Notes: generated by a model from the letters alone, not told the origin. DNA of 11,201 nt from an uncultured Eubacteriales bacterium (GCA_905201505.1 CAJKOJ010000063.1:1-11201); one strand, 5' to 3'. Shown: positions 1-8,088, counted from the first letter of the stretch. Numbers and translations are program-made.

Positions 1-14
1 AAAAAAACAAACTG

Positions 15-1670
15 CTAATTATCAAAACAACTTCCTCCGACAAATTCCCTTATGAGGGAATTACTTGGAATATCCTGAGGATTTACGGCTAAAAAACTAT
101 TCAACAAATTAAGCAGTCTTTTAGCTTCTGTATATCCACCCTCTGACTTATCCATATTAAAAAGCAGAGGTTCAGCAAATACTTTTAAAACACACATTTC
201 ATAAATTAAAGCAGAATTAAAAGTGACATCAGCATTCTCTTGAAAAGGAAAAATATTTTCTTCTTCCCCCTTTAATACTTTTGGCCACATACTTATAGTA
301 CTGCTTGCAGAAAAACCCCTGAAAAAGTGATCTCTTACAATTCTTCTTATAAGTCTTGTATCCGTTGTTGAAATTCTGTTGTGTTCGTCAATATTTAACT
401 GTGTTAATGCACTTATATATATCTTAAATTTATCTTCACTTGCAATTTTTGGAGTTAAAGCATCATTCAGACCATGTATTCCTTCTATTACCAGAACATC
501 TTCATCCTCAAGTTTTATTTTTTTACCTATAGGCTTAGCCTCACCTGTTACAAAATCATATAACGGTGTTTCAACTTCTTTTCCTGATTTTAGTTCTAGT
601 AAGTCATTGTTGAATTTTTCTATTTCCAATGTATTTATATTTTCAAAATTTTTTGTACCGTCATCTTCAAAGGGTATCTCTTCTCTTGATTTGTAGTAAT
701 CATCAAGAGAAATGACATGAGGTTTAATTCCTATTACTTTTAATTGAATACATAATCTCTTTGAAAAAGTTGTCTTTCCTGATGATGACGGTCCCGCAAT
801 AAATACAAACTTTTTGCCGCTTTTATGTATGGCATCGGCAATATTTGCAATTTTCTTTTCCTGAAGTGCCTCGGCTATTAAAATCAGCTCTTTTATTTCA
901 CTGTTGCTTATTGCGTCATTAAGGCTGCAAACAGCAGCAACATTTAGAATTTCTGACCATTTATTATACTCTTTAAAAATATTTGTCAATTTAGGATACT
1001 TTAAATAAGTATTTAAAGTTCCAGGTATCTTTGGTGATTCAAATTGCAAAACAAAACCATCACTGTGTTTTACAAGATTAAATATCTTTATATAATCTGT
1101 AGAGGGAACCATTGAACCATATAAATAGTCATAATAATCATTTATTTTATAAATTGATACACTTGTTGCCTTAATGTATTTAAGTTCATTTTTGCAGTTT
1201 ATCAAATTGTTTCTTGTAAACATTTCTTCTGCCTCTGGCACAGATACCTGTAATTTTTCTATTGGAAAGTCACATTTAACCATCTCTGTCATTGCTTCCT
1301 TAATTTCAGATAGCAGTTTCTGGCTAATTTCCATTCCTCTTATAGTACAGAAGTAATTTTCATTTATTGTATGCTCTACCCAAACAACGGCCTCTTTTCC
1401 CAAAATTTTGCTGACAGCTGCAAGCATAATAAATACAGCACTTCTTTGATACACTCTGAAGCCAAGCTTTGATGTTATATCAAGAAACTCTATTCTGCAG
1501 TCATCATTTATTCTAAAATTAAGATCTCTCTCAATATTATTAACTTTGGCTGCCAGTATAGGATGTCCTGTGACATTTTTATAACTCTTGCTAAGTTCAA
1601 GAAGTGATGTATTTGAGTCCACAGAAATATCTGTATTATCATTTACAATATTTACATTAAAATACTTCAT
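15..1670 (-). CDS. TGS-domain nucleoside (uridine kinase-like) kinase
   Basis: This 551-residue protein has a clostridial nucleoside kinase architecture. Residues 1-65 resemble a TGS domain. Residues 70-200 resemble the second additional domain of threonyl-tRNA synthetase (for example VEHTINENYFCTI near 98-110), although the HxxxH zinc motif is not evident. The C-terminal half is a P-loop kinase of the uridine kinase/phosphoribulokinase type, with Walker A GPSSSGKT at 293-300, SLDDYYKSREEIP at 321-333 and the strand VLVIEGIHG at 392-400. The family is expected to phosphorylate nucleosides in the cytoplasm; the exact substrate cannot be read from sequence. The ATG at 1670 has GGGGAG upstream. 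It is the last gene visible in a minus-strand run, 21 bases after the Nif3 gene, and its stop is only 14 bases from the window edge, so I cannot say what follows. The family call is secure; calling it plain udk would overstate the evidence. Confidence 0.88.
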   Translation of the reverse strand: MKYFNVNIVNDNTDISVDSNTSLLELSKSYKNVTGHPILAAKVNNIERDLNFRINDDCRIEFLDITSKLGFRVYQRSAVFIMLAAVSKILGKEAVVWVEHTINENYFCTIRGMEISQKLLSEIKEAMTEMVKCDFPIEKLQVSVPEAEEMFTRNNLINCKNELKYIKATSVSIYKINDYYDYLYGSMVPSTDYIKIFNLVKHSDGFVLQFESPKIPGTLNTYLKYPKLTNIFKEYNKWSEILNVAAVCSLNDAISNSEIKELILIAEALQEKKIANIADAIHKSGKKFVFIAGPSSSGKTTFSKRLCIQLKVIGIKPHVISLDDYYKSREEIPFEDDGTKNFENINTLEIEKFNNDLLELKSGKEVETPLYDFVTGEAKPIGKKIKLEDEDVLVIEGIHGLNDALTPKIASEDKFKIYISALTQLNIDEHNRISTTDTRLIRRIVRDHFFRGFSASSTISMWPKVLKGEEENIFPFQENADVTFNSALIYEMCVLKVFAEPLLFNMDKSEGGYTEAKRLLNLLNSFLAVNPQDIPSNSLIREFVGGSCFDN

Positions 1671-1691
1671 AAAACTCCCCCTTTGTTCCCT

Positions 1692-2483
1692 CTAAATAAT
1701 TTTTAATGTCTGTCCGTCTACCTGTGATTTAATAAACTCAACTTGATTAAATGCCTTGGATAATATATCATAAAGCGTACTTACAACAATCACTTCTGTC
1801 AGATAATGTGTTCCATCTATTAAACATATACCTATATCCTCAGCTATTTGTGCATCGTGATAGCCTACATCACCTGTAATATATGCCTGACACCCCATAT
1901 CTTTTGCCATTTTCATATATTCATAGTCAGCACCTGCCCCTGTGCACAAACCAATCTTTTTTATTTTTGTATTTATGTCACCGTTTACAGCAAGTTTGTC
2001 AGCCCCGAGTTTAGATTTAACAAAATTAATTAAACTTCCGAAAGTCATTTCCTCTTTCAGTTCTCCCACTCTTCCCATAAAATTACCTTCACCCATTGCT
2101 ATAAGTCCTTCTGTATTTTGAAGCTCAAGAAGTCTCGCAAGAGTAAAGTTTGTACCAAAGTCAGCAATATCAAGATTTGTATGTGCAGAATAAACAACAA
2201 TGTCATTTTTAATTACCTTAACAATCTTCTTTGAAATAGGCATACTGTAATCAAGGCTTTTAATCGGCTTAAATATAAAAGGATGGTGTGTTATAATCAT
2301 ATCTGCATTTTCTTTAACAGCCTCATTAATAACAGCATCAGAACAGTCAAGGGCAATAAGTACTTTCTTCACTTCTCTATTTATATTACCAACCATAACT
2401 CCTACGTTATCCCAGTTGCAGCATATTTCCTCAGGAGCAATATTTTTAATTTTTTTTATTATTTCTTCAGCCTTTAAAGACAT
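1692..2483 (-). CDS. Nif3/YqfO family dinuclear metal-binding protein
   Basis: This 263-residue protein belongs to the Nif3-like family, often labelled GTP cyclohydrolase 1 type 2. Its members form hexameric rings with two metal ions per subunit; a biological role is not established for most of them. Candidate metal ligands are visible in the usual order: the HHP motif at H66-H67, HTNLD at 101-105, GYHD with H209, and DGTHYLTE with H226 and E230. The start NWDNVGVMVG at 23-32 is also typical. The length suits the short form without the PII-like inserted domain found in some relatives. The ATG is preceded by GGAGGTGA inside the end of trmK, and the two genes overlap by 10 bases, so translational coupling is likely. 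Pairing with trmK is common in Firmicutes. Family assignment is firm; the specific reaction is unknown. Confidence 0.93.
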   Translation of the reverse strand: MSLKAEEIIKKIKNIAPEEICCNWDNVGVMVGNINREVKKVLIALDCSDAVINEAVKENADMIITHHPFIFKPIKSLDYSMPISKKIVKVIKNDIVVYSAHTNLDIADFGTNFTLARLLELQNTEGLIAMGEGNFMGRVGELKEEMTFGSLINFVKSKLGADKLAVNGDINTKIKKIGLCTGAGADYEYMKMAKDMGCQAYITGDVGYHDAQIAEDIGICLIDGTHYLTEVIVVSTLYDILSKAFNQVEFIKSQVDGQTLKII

Positions 2484-3157
2484 TTTTTCACCTCCGTATA
2501 CTTACAGTAAAGCTCATATATTCTGATATATGCATCACTGTTTTCCTTATTGTTTTTTTTCATATTTTCCAGTACTATTAAGAGTTTATTACTTTCTGTT
2601 TCAACATATTCCTTTAAAACTGCGGATTTCTCTTCTATAAGTAATTTACCAAATAGATATTCAAGTTCCGTATACTCTTCTCTGCCTTTTCTTGCATCTA
2701 TAACAGTATAAAATTTATCTCCATCAACAAGCATAGTTTCATCAGCAATTTTAAACCCTGATAAGTGTAAATATCTTCTTACTTTATCAATATCCTTCTG
2801 CGGCTGAATTACCAGCTGTTCTGCTTTTTCTACAGCCTTTTTATTGCTTTCAAGCACACTTATTGCCATTAATCCGCCCATTCCTGCAATTATTATTGAG
2901 TTTACAATTTCATTTTCATTTATCACTTCAAGTCCGTTTCCGCATCTCACATCTATTTTATCCGATAAATGATTGTTATTTATATTAAGCTGTGCTTTTT
3001 TACAGGAACCTGCACTTATATCAGCAGCTACAGCTCTTTTTGCTATTTCTTTTTTTACAAGATAAATAGGTATATATGCGTGATCAGTGCCTATATCGGC
3101 AACCATATCAGATTTTATTACAGTATCTGCAACCTGCTGCAATCTCTTGGATAACAT
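2474..3157 (-). CDS. trmK: tRNA (adenine(22)-N1)-methyltransferase TrmK
   Basis: TrmK methylates N1 of adenine 22 in the D-loop of bacterial tRNAs, using S-adenosylmethionine. The protein is about 227 residues. It opens with LSKRLQQVADTV and the Rossmann motif VADIGTDHAYIP at 19-30. The second strand is AVAADISAG at 42-50, and IIIAGMGG at 88-95 is followed by VIQPQKD at 116-122, all characteristic of this family (formerly YqfN/DUF633). The C-terminal part is a charged helical region, as in homologues. An in-frame TTG at 3163 would add two residues, but AAAGGA sits only one base from it and seven bases from the ATG at 3157, so I take the ATG. The gene lies just after a hairpin that follows rpoD, leaving almost no room for a separate promoter, so it probably depends on read-through from rpoD. 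It overlaps the Nif3 gene by 10 bases. Confidence 0.92.
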   Translation of the reverse strand: MLSKRLQQVADTVIKSDMVADIGTDHAYIPIYLVKKEIAKRAVAADISAGSCKKAQLNINNNHLSDKIDVRCGNGLEVINENEIVNSIIIAGMGGLMAISVLESNKKAVEKAEQLVIQPQKDIDKVRRYLHLSGFKIADETMLVDGDKFYTVIDARKGREEYTELEYLFGKLLIEEKSAVLKEYVETESNKLLIVLENMKKNNKENSDAYIRIYELYCKYTEVKKCL

Positions 3158-3164
3158 AACCAAA

Positions 3165-3170
3165 TCCTTT
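3165..3170 (-). promoter_or_regulatory. trmK ribosome binding site
   Basis: AAAGGA on the minus strand lies seven bases before the ATG at 3157 and one base before an in-frame TTG at 3163. The spacing favours the ATG as the trmK start. Confidence 0.65.
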
Positions 3171-3182
3171 CTTTTAGCGAAA

Positions 3183-3205
3183 AGGGACTGTCAAGGACAG
3201 TCCCT
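3183..3205 (-). terminator. Hairpin between rpoD and trmK, likely terminator or attenuator
   Basis: A perfect 10-base-pair inverted repeat has arms AGGGACTGTC and GACAGTCCCT around a 3-base loop. On the minus strand it starts 26 bases after the rpoD stop and is followed by TTTTCGC, so the U-tract is short. It probably terminates part of the rpoD transcription, with the rest reading into trmK. A processing or mRNA-stabilising hairpin is the alternative, because the U-tract is weak and trmK lies only about 25 bases further on. Confidence 0.7.
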
Positions 3206-3231
3206 ATAAAATATCTTATATACAAACTATA

Positions 3232-4326
3232 TTATAAATAATCCTTGAGTTTTTTACTTCTGCTTGGATGTCTTAATTTTCTTAAAGCTTTAGCTTCTAT
3301 CTGACGAATTCTTTCTCTTGTAACATTAAACTTAGCACCAACCTCTTCAAGGGTTCTAGCTTTTCCGTCATTTAACCCAAATCTCAGCTTTAAAACTTCC
3401 CTTTCCCTTTCAGTAAGAGTATTAAGAACCTGATCAAGCTGTGTTTTTAATAAAGAAAAAGCGGCAGCATCAGCAGGTGCCTGTATATCCTCATCAGGGA
3501 TAAAATCGCCTAAATGGCTGTCTTCTTCCTCACCTATAGGTGTTTCAAGAGAAACAGGCTCCTGAGCAATTTTTCTTATTTCTCTTACCTTGTCAATTGA
3601 CATCTGCATTCTTTCAGCAAGTTCCTGATCTGTAGGTTCCTTGCCGTTTTCCTGAAGCATCTGTCTTGATACTCTTATTATTTTATTTATATTTTCTACC
3701 ATATGAACAGGAATTCTTATAGTTCTTGCCTGATCTGCAATGGCTCTTGTAATAGCCTGTCTTATCCACCAAGTAGCATAAGTACTAAACTTAAAACCTT
3801 TCCTGTGGTCAAACTTTTCAACAGCCTTAGTAAGTCCCAGATTGCCCTCCTGTATAAGGTCAAGAAAAAGCATACCTCTTCCTACATATTTCTTTGCAAT
3901 ACTTACAACCAGTCTTAAATTTGCCTCACAAAGTCGTTTTTTAGCTTCCTCATCGCCTTGTTCAATTCTTTCAGCAAGCTCAATTTCTTCTTCAGCTGAA
4001 AGCAAAGGAACTCTTCCTATTTCTTTCAGATACATACGAACATGGTCGTCAATGTTAATGCTGTCAGAAACAGACAAATCCAACTCTCTTTCATTATCTA
4101 TTTCCAAATCATCATCTGAATCATCAATTTCGAGCTCTACACCAACAAGATCAATACCCTGACTTTCAAGATAATCATACACTTTGTCCATTTGTTCAGG
4201 ATCAAGCTCCACTGTTGATAAACTATCCATAAGTGTGTTTGCATTAAGTGTATTCTTATTTTTTTTGGCAATGGCAATGAGTTCTTTCATTTTGCTGGTA
4301 AAAGTAGCATCATCTATGGGTTTCAT
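3232..4326 (-). CDS. rpoD: RNA polymerase primary sigma factor RpoD (SigA)
   Basis: This is the housekeeping sigma-70 factor that directs core RNA polymerase to vegetative promoters. At 364 residues it matches the short Firmicute SigA form. A region 1.1-like N-terminus (about 1-62) is followed by an acidic linker (66-83, rich in D and E). Region 1.2 is HVRMYLKEIGRVPLL at 95-109, and region 2 spans about 130-200, including LDLIQEGNLGL at 155-165 and the -10 recognition helix TYATWWIRQAITRAI at 182-196. Region 3 follows. Region 4 ends with the -35 recognition helix-turn-helix LEEVGAKFNVTRERIRQIE at 326-344. The ATG has GAGGAAAGGA upstream. It starts 34 bases after the dnaG stop with no terminator between, the standard dnaG-rpoD pairing. 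Promoters seen here (TTGACA-17-TATATT at purH, TTGACA-17-TATGAT at mntP) fit its expected specificity. Confidence 0.98.
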   Translation of the reverse strand: MKPIDDATFTSKMKELIAIAKKNKNTLNANTLMDSLSTVELDPEQMDKVYDYLESQGIDLVGVELEIDDSDDDLEIDNERELDLSVSDSINIDDHVRMYLKEIGRVPLLSAEEEIELAERIEQGDEEAKKRLCEANLRLVVSIAKKYVGRGMLFLDLIQEGNLGLTKAVEKFDHRKGFKFSTYATWWIRQAITRAIADQARTIRIPVHMVENINKIIRVSRQMLQENGKEPTDQELAERMQMSIDKVREIRKIAQEPVSLETPIGEEEDSHLGDFIPDEDIQAPADAAAFSLLKTQLDQVLNTLTEREREVLKLRFGLNDGKARTLEEVGAKFNVTRERIRQIEAKALRKLRHPSRSKKLKDYL

Positions 4327-4360
4327 TTATAATTCCATCCTTTCCTCACTTGTAACTATT

Positions 4361-6109
4361 TTAACCGTCAGATAATGATATATACAGTTTGCTAACATTT
4401 CTTTTCATTTCCATTAATTCTGGCAATTTAGGATTACTGTAATCATCACTAATCATTTTATCATAGTAAGCTTCTTTAACCTTTCTTAAAAGGTCATTCA
4501 TAGCTTTTTCTATTTCATCATCTATATAGCCTACCTGCCTTACAAAAAGTTTTGTAATTCTGCTCTGTTCTTCAACAGTTTCAAAAAAACTGATAACGCT
4601 TTCTTTAGTCACAGGTTTGTCGTTGCTATAAAGTGAATATATATATTTAACAGTTTTTACATAAAAATCATCAACAAATTCCTCAGGCTCAATATATTTT
4701 GAGAGCAGCTCATAGTATACCTTGTTTGATACAATTATACTTATTAAACCGCTTCTTGCATCATCAACACCGTTTTTATTTATCTTTGAGTGACTTGATG
4801 CCATTCTTACTGCTGCAACACCGTTATTAAGTTTTTCTATTTCATTCTGAATTGCAGGTAAATCAATATCTGTCATTCTTGATACTTCTTTAAGATAGGC
4901 ATCAGTTTCAATAGAACTTTCAACATTAGACAAGAGTTTTGCAATATCCTTTGAAAAAGCTATTTTATCATCAAGGCTGTCAAGATTATATTTCTTTTGC
5001 ATCTGTTCAGCCTGAAATATAATATGATTTTTAGCTTTTTTTAACAACTCGCCAAACTCAAGTGCACCAAACTTTTTAATAAATTCATCTGGATCCTTGG
5101 CATCATGTACCTGAAGCACTTTTATTTTAAGCCCGGCATTTTCAAGCACAGGTATCGCCCTTAGTACAGCTTTTACTCCGGCTTCATCACTGTCAAAAAG
5201 CAATATTACACTTTCTGCGTAAGATTTAAGAACCTTAGCGTGATTTTCATTAAATGCAGTTCCCAGAGATGCCACAACATTATGAAAACCTGCCTGATAT
5301 ATGGCAATTGCGTCCATATATCCTTCAACTAATATAAATTCCCTTATTTTTGCAGCTTTAGCATTATTTAAATTATAAAGATTTCTGCTCTTATTAAATA
5401 TTTCTGTTTCAGGTGAATTAAGATATTTAGGCTGACCATCACCAAGTATTCTTCCGCCAAATCCTATTATGTTCCCATACACATCTATTATAGGAAACAT
5501 TAATCTGTTAAAAAACTTATCATAATAGGTGCCATTATCTTTTTTATATACCAAGCCGCTTTTTAATATGGTATCTTCTGCAAAACCTTTGCTTTTTAGT
5601 TCTTCGTACAGAGCACCCTTTGCAATAGGTGAATAACCAAGTCCAAATTTACGTCTTGCACCTAGTTTAACCTGTCTGCTGTCTAAATAATCTACCGCAA
5701 TTTTACCATTAGAACTCTGTAACTGTTCATAATAAAACCTTGCAGCAATTTTATGTATTTCATAAAGGTTTTGTTTTAGTTCCCTTTTTTTCTTAATATC
5801 AGCCGTCATTTCAGCCTCAGGCAGCACATAATTTATCCTATCTGCCAAAACCTTTACAGCATCAGGATAACTGTAATTTCCGTACTGCATCATAAAGCCA
5901 AATACATCACCGCCAACGCCGCAGCCAAAGCAATGAAAATACTGACCATCCTGATGCACATGAAACGAAGGCGTTTTTTCATTATGAAAAGGACATAAAC
6001 CAACATATGAACTTCCGCTTCTTTTTAATTTAACATACTGACCGATTACGTCAACAATATCGTTTCCTGAACGAATATCATCTATAACTTCTCTCGGATA
6101 ATAGCTCAT
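4361..6109 (-). CDS. dnaG: DNA primase DnaG
   Basis: DnaG makes the short RNA primers for DNA replication and works with the replicative helicase at the fork. The 582-residue protein is full length for Firmicutes. The N-terminal CHC2 zinc-binding domain has ligands C39, H42, C60 and C63 (CPFH, then CFGC). The catalytic core contains the RNA polymerase basic motif region around FGGRILGDGQPKYLNSPET (217-235). The TOPRIM domain follows, with E262 in LVEGYMDA and the metal-binding pair D306 and D308 in LFDSDEAG. The C-terminal 140 or so residues are helical and divergent, as expected of the helicase-interaction domain. The ATG has AGAGGGA upstream. The gene lies between dgt (89-base gap, no terminator seen) and rpoD (34-base gap), consistent with one macromolecular synthesis operon. 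All key residues are present. Confidence 0.98.
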   Translation of the reverse strand: MSYYPREVIDDIRSGNDIVDVIGQYVKLKRSGSSYVGLCPFHNEKTPSFHVHQDGQYFHCFGCGVGGDVFGFMMQYGNYSYPDAVKVLADRINYVLPEAEMTADIKKKRELKQNLYEIHKIAARFYYEQLQSSNGKIAVDYLDSRQVKLGARRKFGLGYSPIAKGALYEELKSKGFAEDTILKSGLVYKKDNGTYYDKFFNRLMFPIIDVYGNIIGFGGRILGDGQPKYLNSPETEIFNKSRNLYNLNNAKAAKIREFILVEGYMDAIAIYQAGFHNVVASLGTAFNENHAKVLKSYAESVILLFDSDEAGVKAVLRAIPVLENAGLKIKVLQVHDAKDPDEFIKKFGALEFGELLKKAKNHIIFQAEQMQKKYNLDSLDDKIAFSKDIAKLLSNVESSIETDAYLKEVSRMTDIDLPAIQNEIEKLNNGVAAVRMASSHSKINKNGVDDARSGLISIIVSNKVYYELLSKYIEPEEFVDDFYVKTVKYIYSLYSNDKPVTKESVISFFETVEEQSRITKLFVRQVGYIDDEIEKAMNDLLRKVKEAYYDKMISDDYSNPKLPELMEMKRNVSKLYISLSDG

Positions 6110-6198
6110 AAATGTCCCTCTTTCACTTTAAAATACAGCTTAGGATAAAAATCCACTATATTTAAATTTTCGACACATATTTAAAATATCCTTTTTTA

Positions 6199-7212
6199 TT
6201 ATAAATATTTTTTTAATTTATCTCCCAAAGATGTATATATGCTGCTTGCAAATCTGTCAGTCATACCTGCAAGATAATCAGCTACAATTCTTTCTGCATA
6301 GTAATCTTCTGTACTGTTATCATAATTTTTCTTAAACTCTTCAGGAACCTCATTAAAATTATCAAGATAATATCCATACATTACACTTAAAAATCTTCCA
6401 TAGGTTTTTCTTTCATCACTTAGCATTCCTGAATTATATACATTGTCAAACATATATTTCCTAAGTTTATATAGTGCATTTCTGGCCTCATCATCCAGTT
6501 TTATGTCATTAACATTTTCACTGTTTTTAATTATATTTCTAATAAGATAATCTATCCTTTTTCTTGATGTGTCCCCAAGAATATTGACACAATCCTCAGG
6601 CAAATCATTTTCTGTTATTATTCCCGCTCTAACCGCATCATCTATATCATGATTTACATAAGCAATTTTATCTGAAATCTGAACAATTTTTCCCTCAAGC
6701 GTGCTGGGCGAGCCTGCACCCCTATGATTTAGCATACCATCGAGAACTTCTTTTGTAAGATTTAGACCTTCACCGTTTTTTTCTATTCTCTCTGCAACTC
6801 TTACACTTTGAATATTATGATGAAATCCACCCGGAAGCACTTTATTTAAATCATCTTCACCTAAATGACCAAAGGGTGTATGACCAAGATCATGACCTAA
6901 AGCAATAGCTTCAGTTAAATCTTCATTTAGCCTTAAAGCTGTAGCAATAGTTCTTGCAATCTGTGACACCTCAAGAGTATGTGTAAGTCTTGTCCTGTAA
7001 TGATCACCTTCTGGCGATATAAAAGCTTGTGTTTTATGCATCAGGCGTCTGAAAGCTTTGCTATGTATAATTCTGTCTCTGTCTCTTTGATAACATGTTC
7101 TTATATCACATAAATCCTCAGTTTTATTCCTGCCTTTGCTAGACTTGCTCTTTGCGGCAAAGGGACTTAATATTTTTTCTTCAAGTTCTTCAGTTCTTTC
7201 CCTTATAGTCAT
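6199..7212 (-). CDS. dgt: dGTPase-like HD-domain dNTP triphosphohydrolase
   Basis: The protein resembles deoxyguanosinetriphosphate triphosphohydrolases, which hydrolyse dNTPs to deoxynucleoside and triphosphate and help set dNTP pools. HD-domain metal ligands are visible: H78 in RLTHTLEV, H107-D108 in ALGHDLGHTPFGH (104-116), and D181 in QISDKIAYVNHD (178-189). The N-terminal region has the family signature of Arg-rich segments (RDRDRIIHSKAFRRLMHKTQ, ending near 62). At 337 residues it is the short 'dGTPase-like' type, not the roughly 500-residue E. coli Dgt, so substrate preference and possible allosteric activation by other dNTPs are uncertain. The ATG follows AGGTGAT at good spacing. It is the first gene of the run into dnaG and rpoD, an order often seen in clostridia, so dNTP pool control and primer synthesis would be expressed together. 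The symbol follows usual practice for the family. Confidence 0.93.
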   Translation of the reverse strand: MTIRERTEELEEKILSPFAAKSKSSKGRNKTEDLCDIRTCYQRDRDRIIHSKAFRRLMHKTQAFISPEGDHYRTRLTHTLEVSQIARTIATALRLNEDLTEAIALGHDLGHTPFGHLGEDDLNKVLPGGFHHNIQSVRVAERIEKNGEGLNLTKEVLDGMLNHRGAGSPSTLEGKIVQISDKIAYVNHDIDDAVRAGIITENDLPEDCVNILGDTSRKRIDYLIRNIIKNSENVNDIKLDDEARNALYKLRKYMFDNVYNSGMLSDERKTYGRFLSVMYGYYLDNFNEVPEEFKKNYDNSTEDYYAERIVADYLAGMTDRFASSIYTSLGDKLKKYL

Positions 7213-7274
7213 TTATATCACCTCTCTTATTATTTATATACGGCATTAATTCAAAAAATCCTCTATTTATCACA

Positions 7275-7303
7275 ATTATAAGAAAAAATATATGCAATAT
7301 AAC
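7275..7303 (-). promoter_or_regulatory. Possible dgt-dnaG-rpoD operon promoter
   Basis: On the minus strand, a perfect -10 TATAAT (7275-7280) lies 17 bases after GTTATA (7298-7303), which matches the -35 consensus at only three of six positions. It would give a leader of roughly 55 bases before dgt. It sits between the mntP terminator and dgt, where a promoter is expected. The weak -35 and the AT-rich setting keep confidence moderate. Confidence 0.4.
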
Positions 7304-7333
7304 TCTATTTTATTCATTTTTTATTATTAAACC

Positions 7334-7362
7334 AAAAAAACCGCAGCAAAGAGCCGCAGTTT
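7334..7362 (-). terminator. Intrinsic terminator of mntP
   Basis: Read on the minus strand, AAACTGCGGC and GCTGCGGTTT form a 10-base-pair stem with a 5-base loop and a run of seven T at its end. Two of the pairs are G-U, so the stem is continuous only in the minus-strand RNA; on the plus strand these become A-C mismatches. That fixes the direction. It begins four bases after the mntP stop and separates mntP from the dgt operon. Confidence 0.9.
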
Positions 7363-7365
7363 CTG

Positions 7366-7938
7366 TTAATTAAAAAAAAGATGTTCAATTAATATTTTTA
7401 AACCAATTATTATAAGTACAGCTCCGCCTATTCTCTCTGCATATGACTGGAAAACACCGCTTATTTTTTTGCCTAGCATTATACCTATGTAAGATAAAAT
7501 AAATGCAACAATTCCTATAATACTGCATGAAACCCATATATTTACACTGTCAACAATGGCAAATGTTACACCTACAGCCAATGCGTCAATACTTGTAGCA
7601 ACAGCCAGCATTGTCAGGTTTTTAAACGACATTATATTTGCCTGTACATCTGCCGCATCCTCATTATCAGAAAAACTTTCTTTAATCATATTCCCGCCTA
7701 TTATTGCAAGGAGAAAAAATGCAATCCAATGGTCAAATGTTTCTATATATGTACTGAAACTACTCGCAAGAAAATATCCCGCTAAAGGCATAATAAACTG
7801 AAATCCACCGAAAAACAAACCAAAGGTAACTGCATGTCTAATTCTTATTTTAGGAAGCATAAGTCCGTTTGACACAGACACTGCAAAAGCATCCATAGCA
7901 AGGCTTACTGCAATAAAAAATAATTCTAAAATATTCAT
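7366..7938 (-). CDS. mntP: Manganese efflux pump MntP
   Basis: MntP exports Mn2+ across the cytoplasmic membrane and protects cells from manganese overload. The protein is 190 residues with six hydrophobic segments, the normal size and topology (former UPF0059/YebN). The two halves carry related signatures: SLAMDAFAVSVSNG at 12-25 with D16, and ATSIDALAVGVTFA at 114-127 with D118; both acidic residues are important in the family. A hydrophilic loop rich in acidic residues (about 87-98, SFSDNEDAADVQ) separates the halves. The ATG is preceded by GGAGGAG. The gene is a single transcription unit with its own near-consensus promoter and an intrinsic terminator. The leader is only about 30 bases, too short for the yybP-ykoY manganese riboswitch that controls mntP in some bacteria, so any manganese control must act at the promoter or elsewhere. 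Confidence 0.95.
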   Translation of the reverse strand: MNILELFFIAVSLAMDAFAVSVSNGLMLPKIRIRHAVTFGLFFGGFQFIMPLAGYFLASSFSTYIETFDHWIAFFLLAIIGGNMIKESFSDNEDAADVQANIMSFKNLTMLAVATSIDALAVGVTFAIVDSVNIWVSCSIIGIVAFILSYIGIMLGKKISGVFQSYAERIGGAVLIIIGLKILIEHLFFN

Positions 7939-7971
7939 TTATACTCCTCCAACAAATTAACAGATTTAATA

Positions 7972-8000
7972 ATCATATTACACATTAAAGTTTATGTCAA
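7972..8000 (-). promoter_or_regulatory. mntP promoter, vegetative type
   Basis: On the minus strand, TTGACA (7995-8000) and TATGAT (7972-7977) are separated by exactly 17 bases, close to the housekeeping sigma consensus (6/6 and 5/6). Transcription would start about 28 bases before the mntP ATG. The spacer holds an imperfect palindrome (7982-7997) that could be an operator. Confidence 0.85.
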
Positions 8001-8088
8001 TATATTTTATGAAAGTTTTGCAAATAATTTACAGACAAATTATATGCTTTTAATATATTGCCTTTGTTTTCCACAACTTATATCATAT

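Noticed and set aside
1..14. T-run on the minus strand after the nucleoside kinase as a terminator tail
   Set aside because: A run of seven T is present at the window edge, but no GC-rich hairpin precedes it within the window, so it cannot be called.
6110..6198. Possible promoter or terminator between dgt and dnaG
   Set aside because: Only a 4-base-pair GGAT-ATCC hairpin without a T-run and no convincing -35/-10 pair were found, so nothing is annotated there.
7939..7972. yybP-ykoY manganese riboswitch before mntP
   Set aside because: The promoter leaves a leader of only about 30 bases, far too short for this RNA, and no such fold is visible further upstream.
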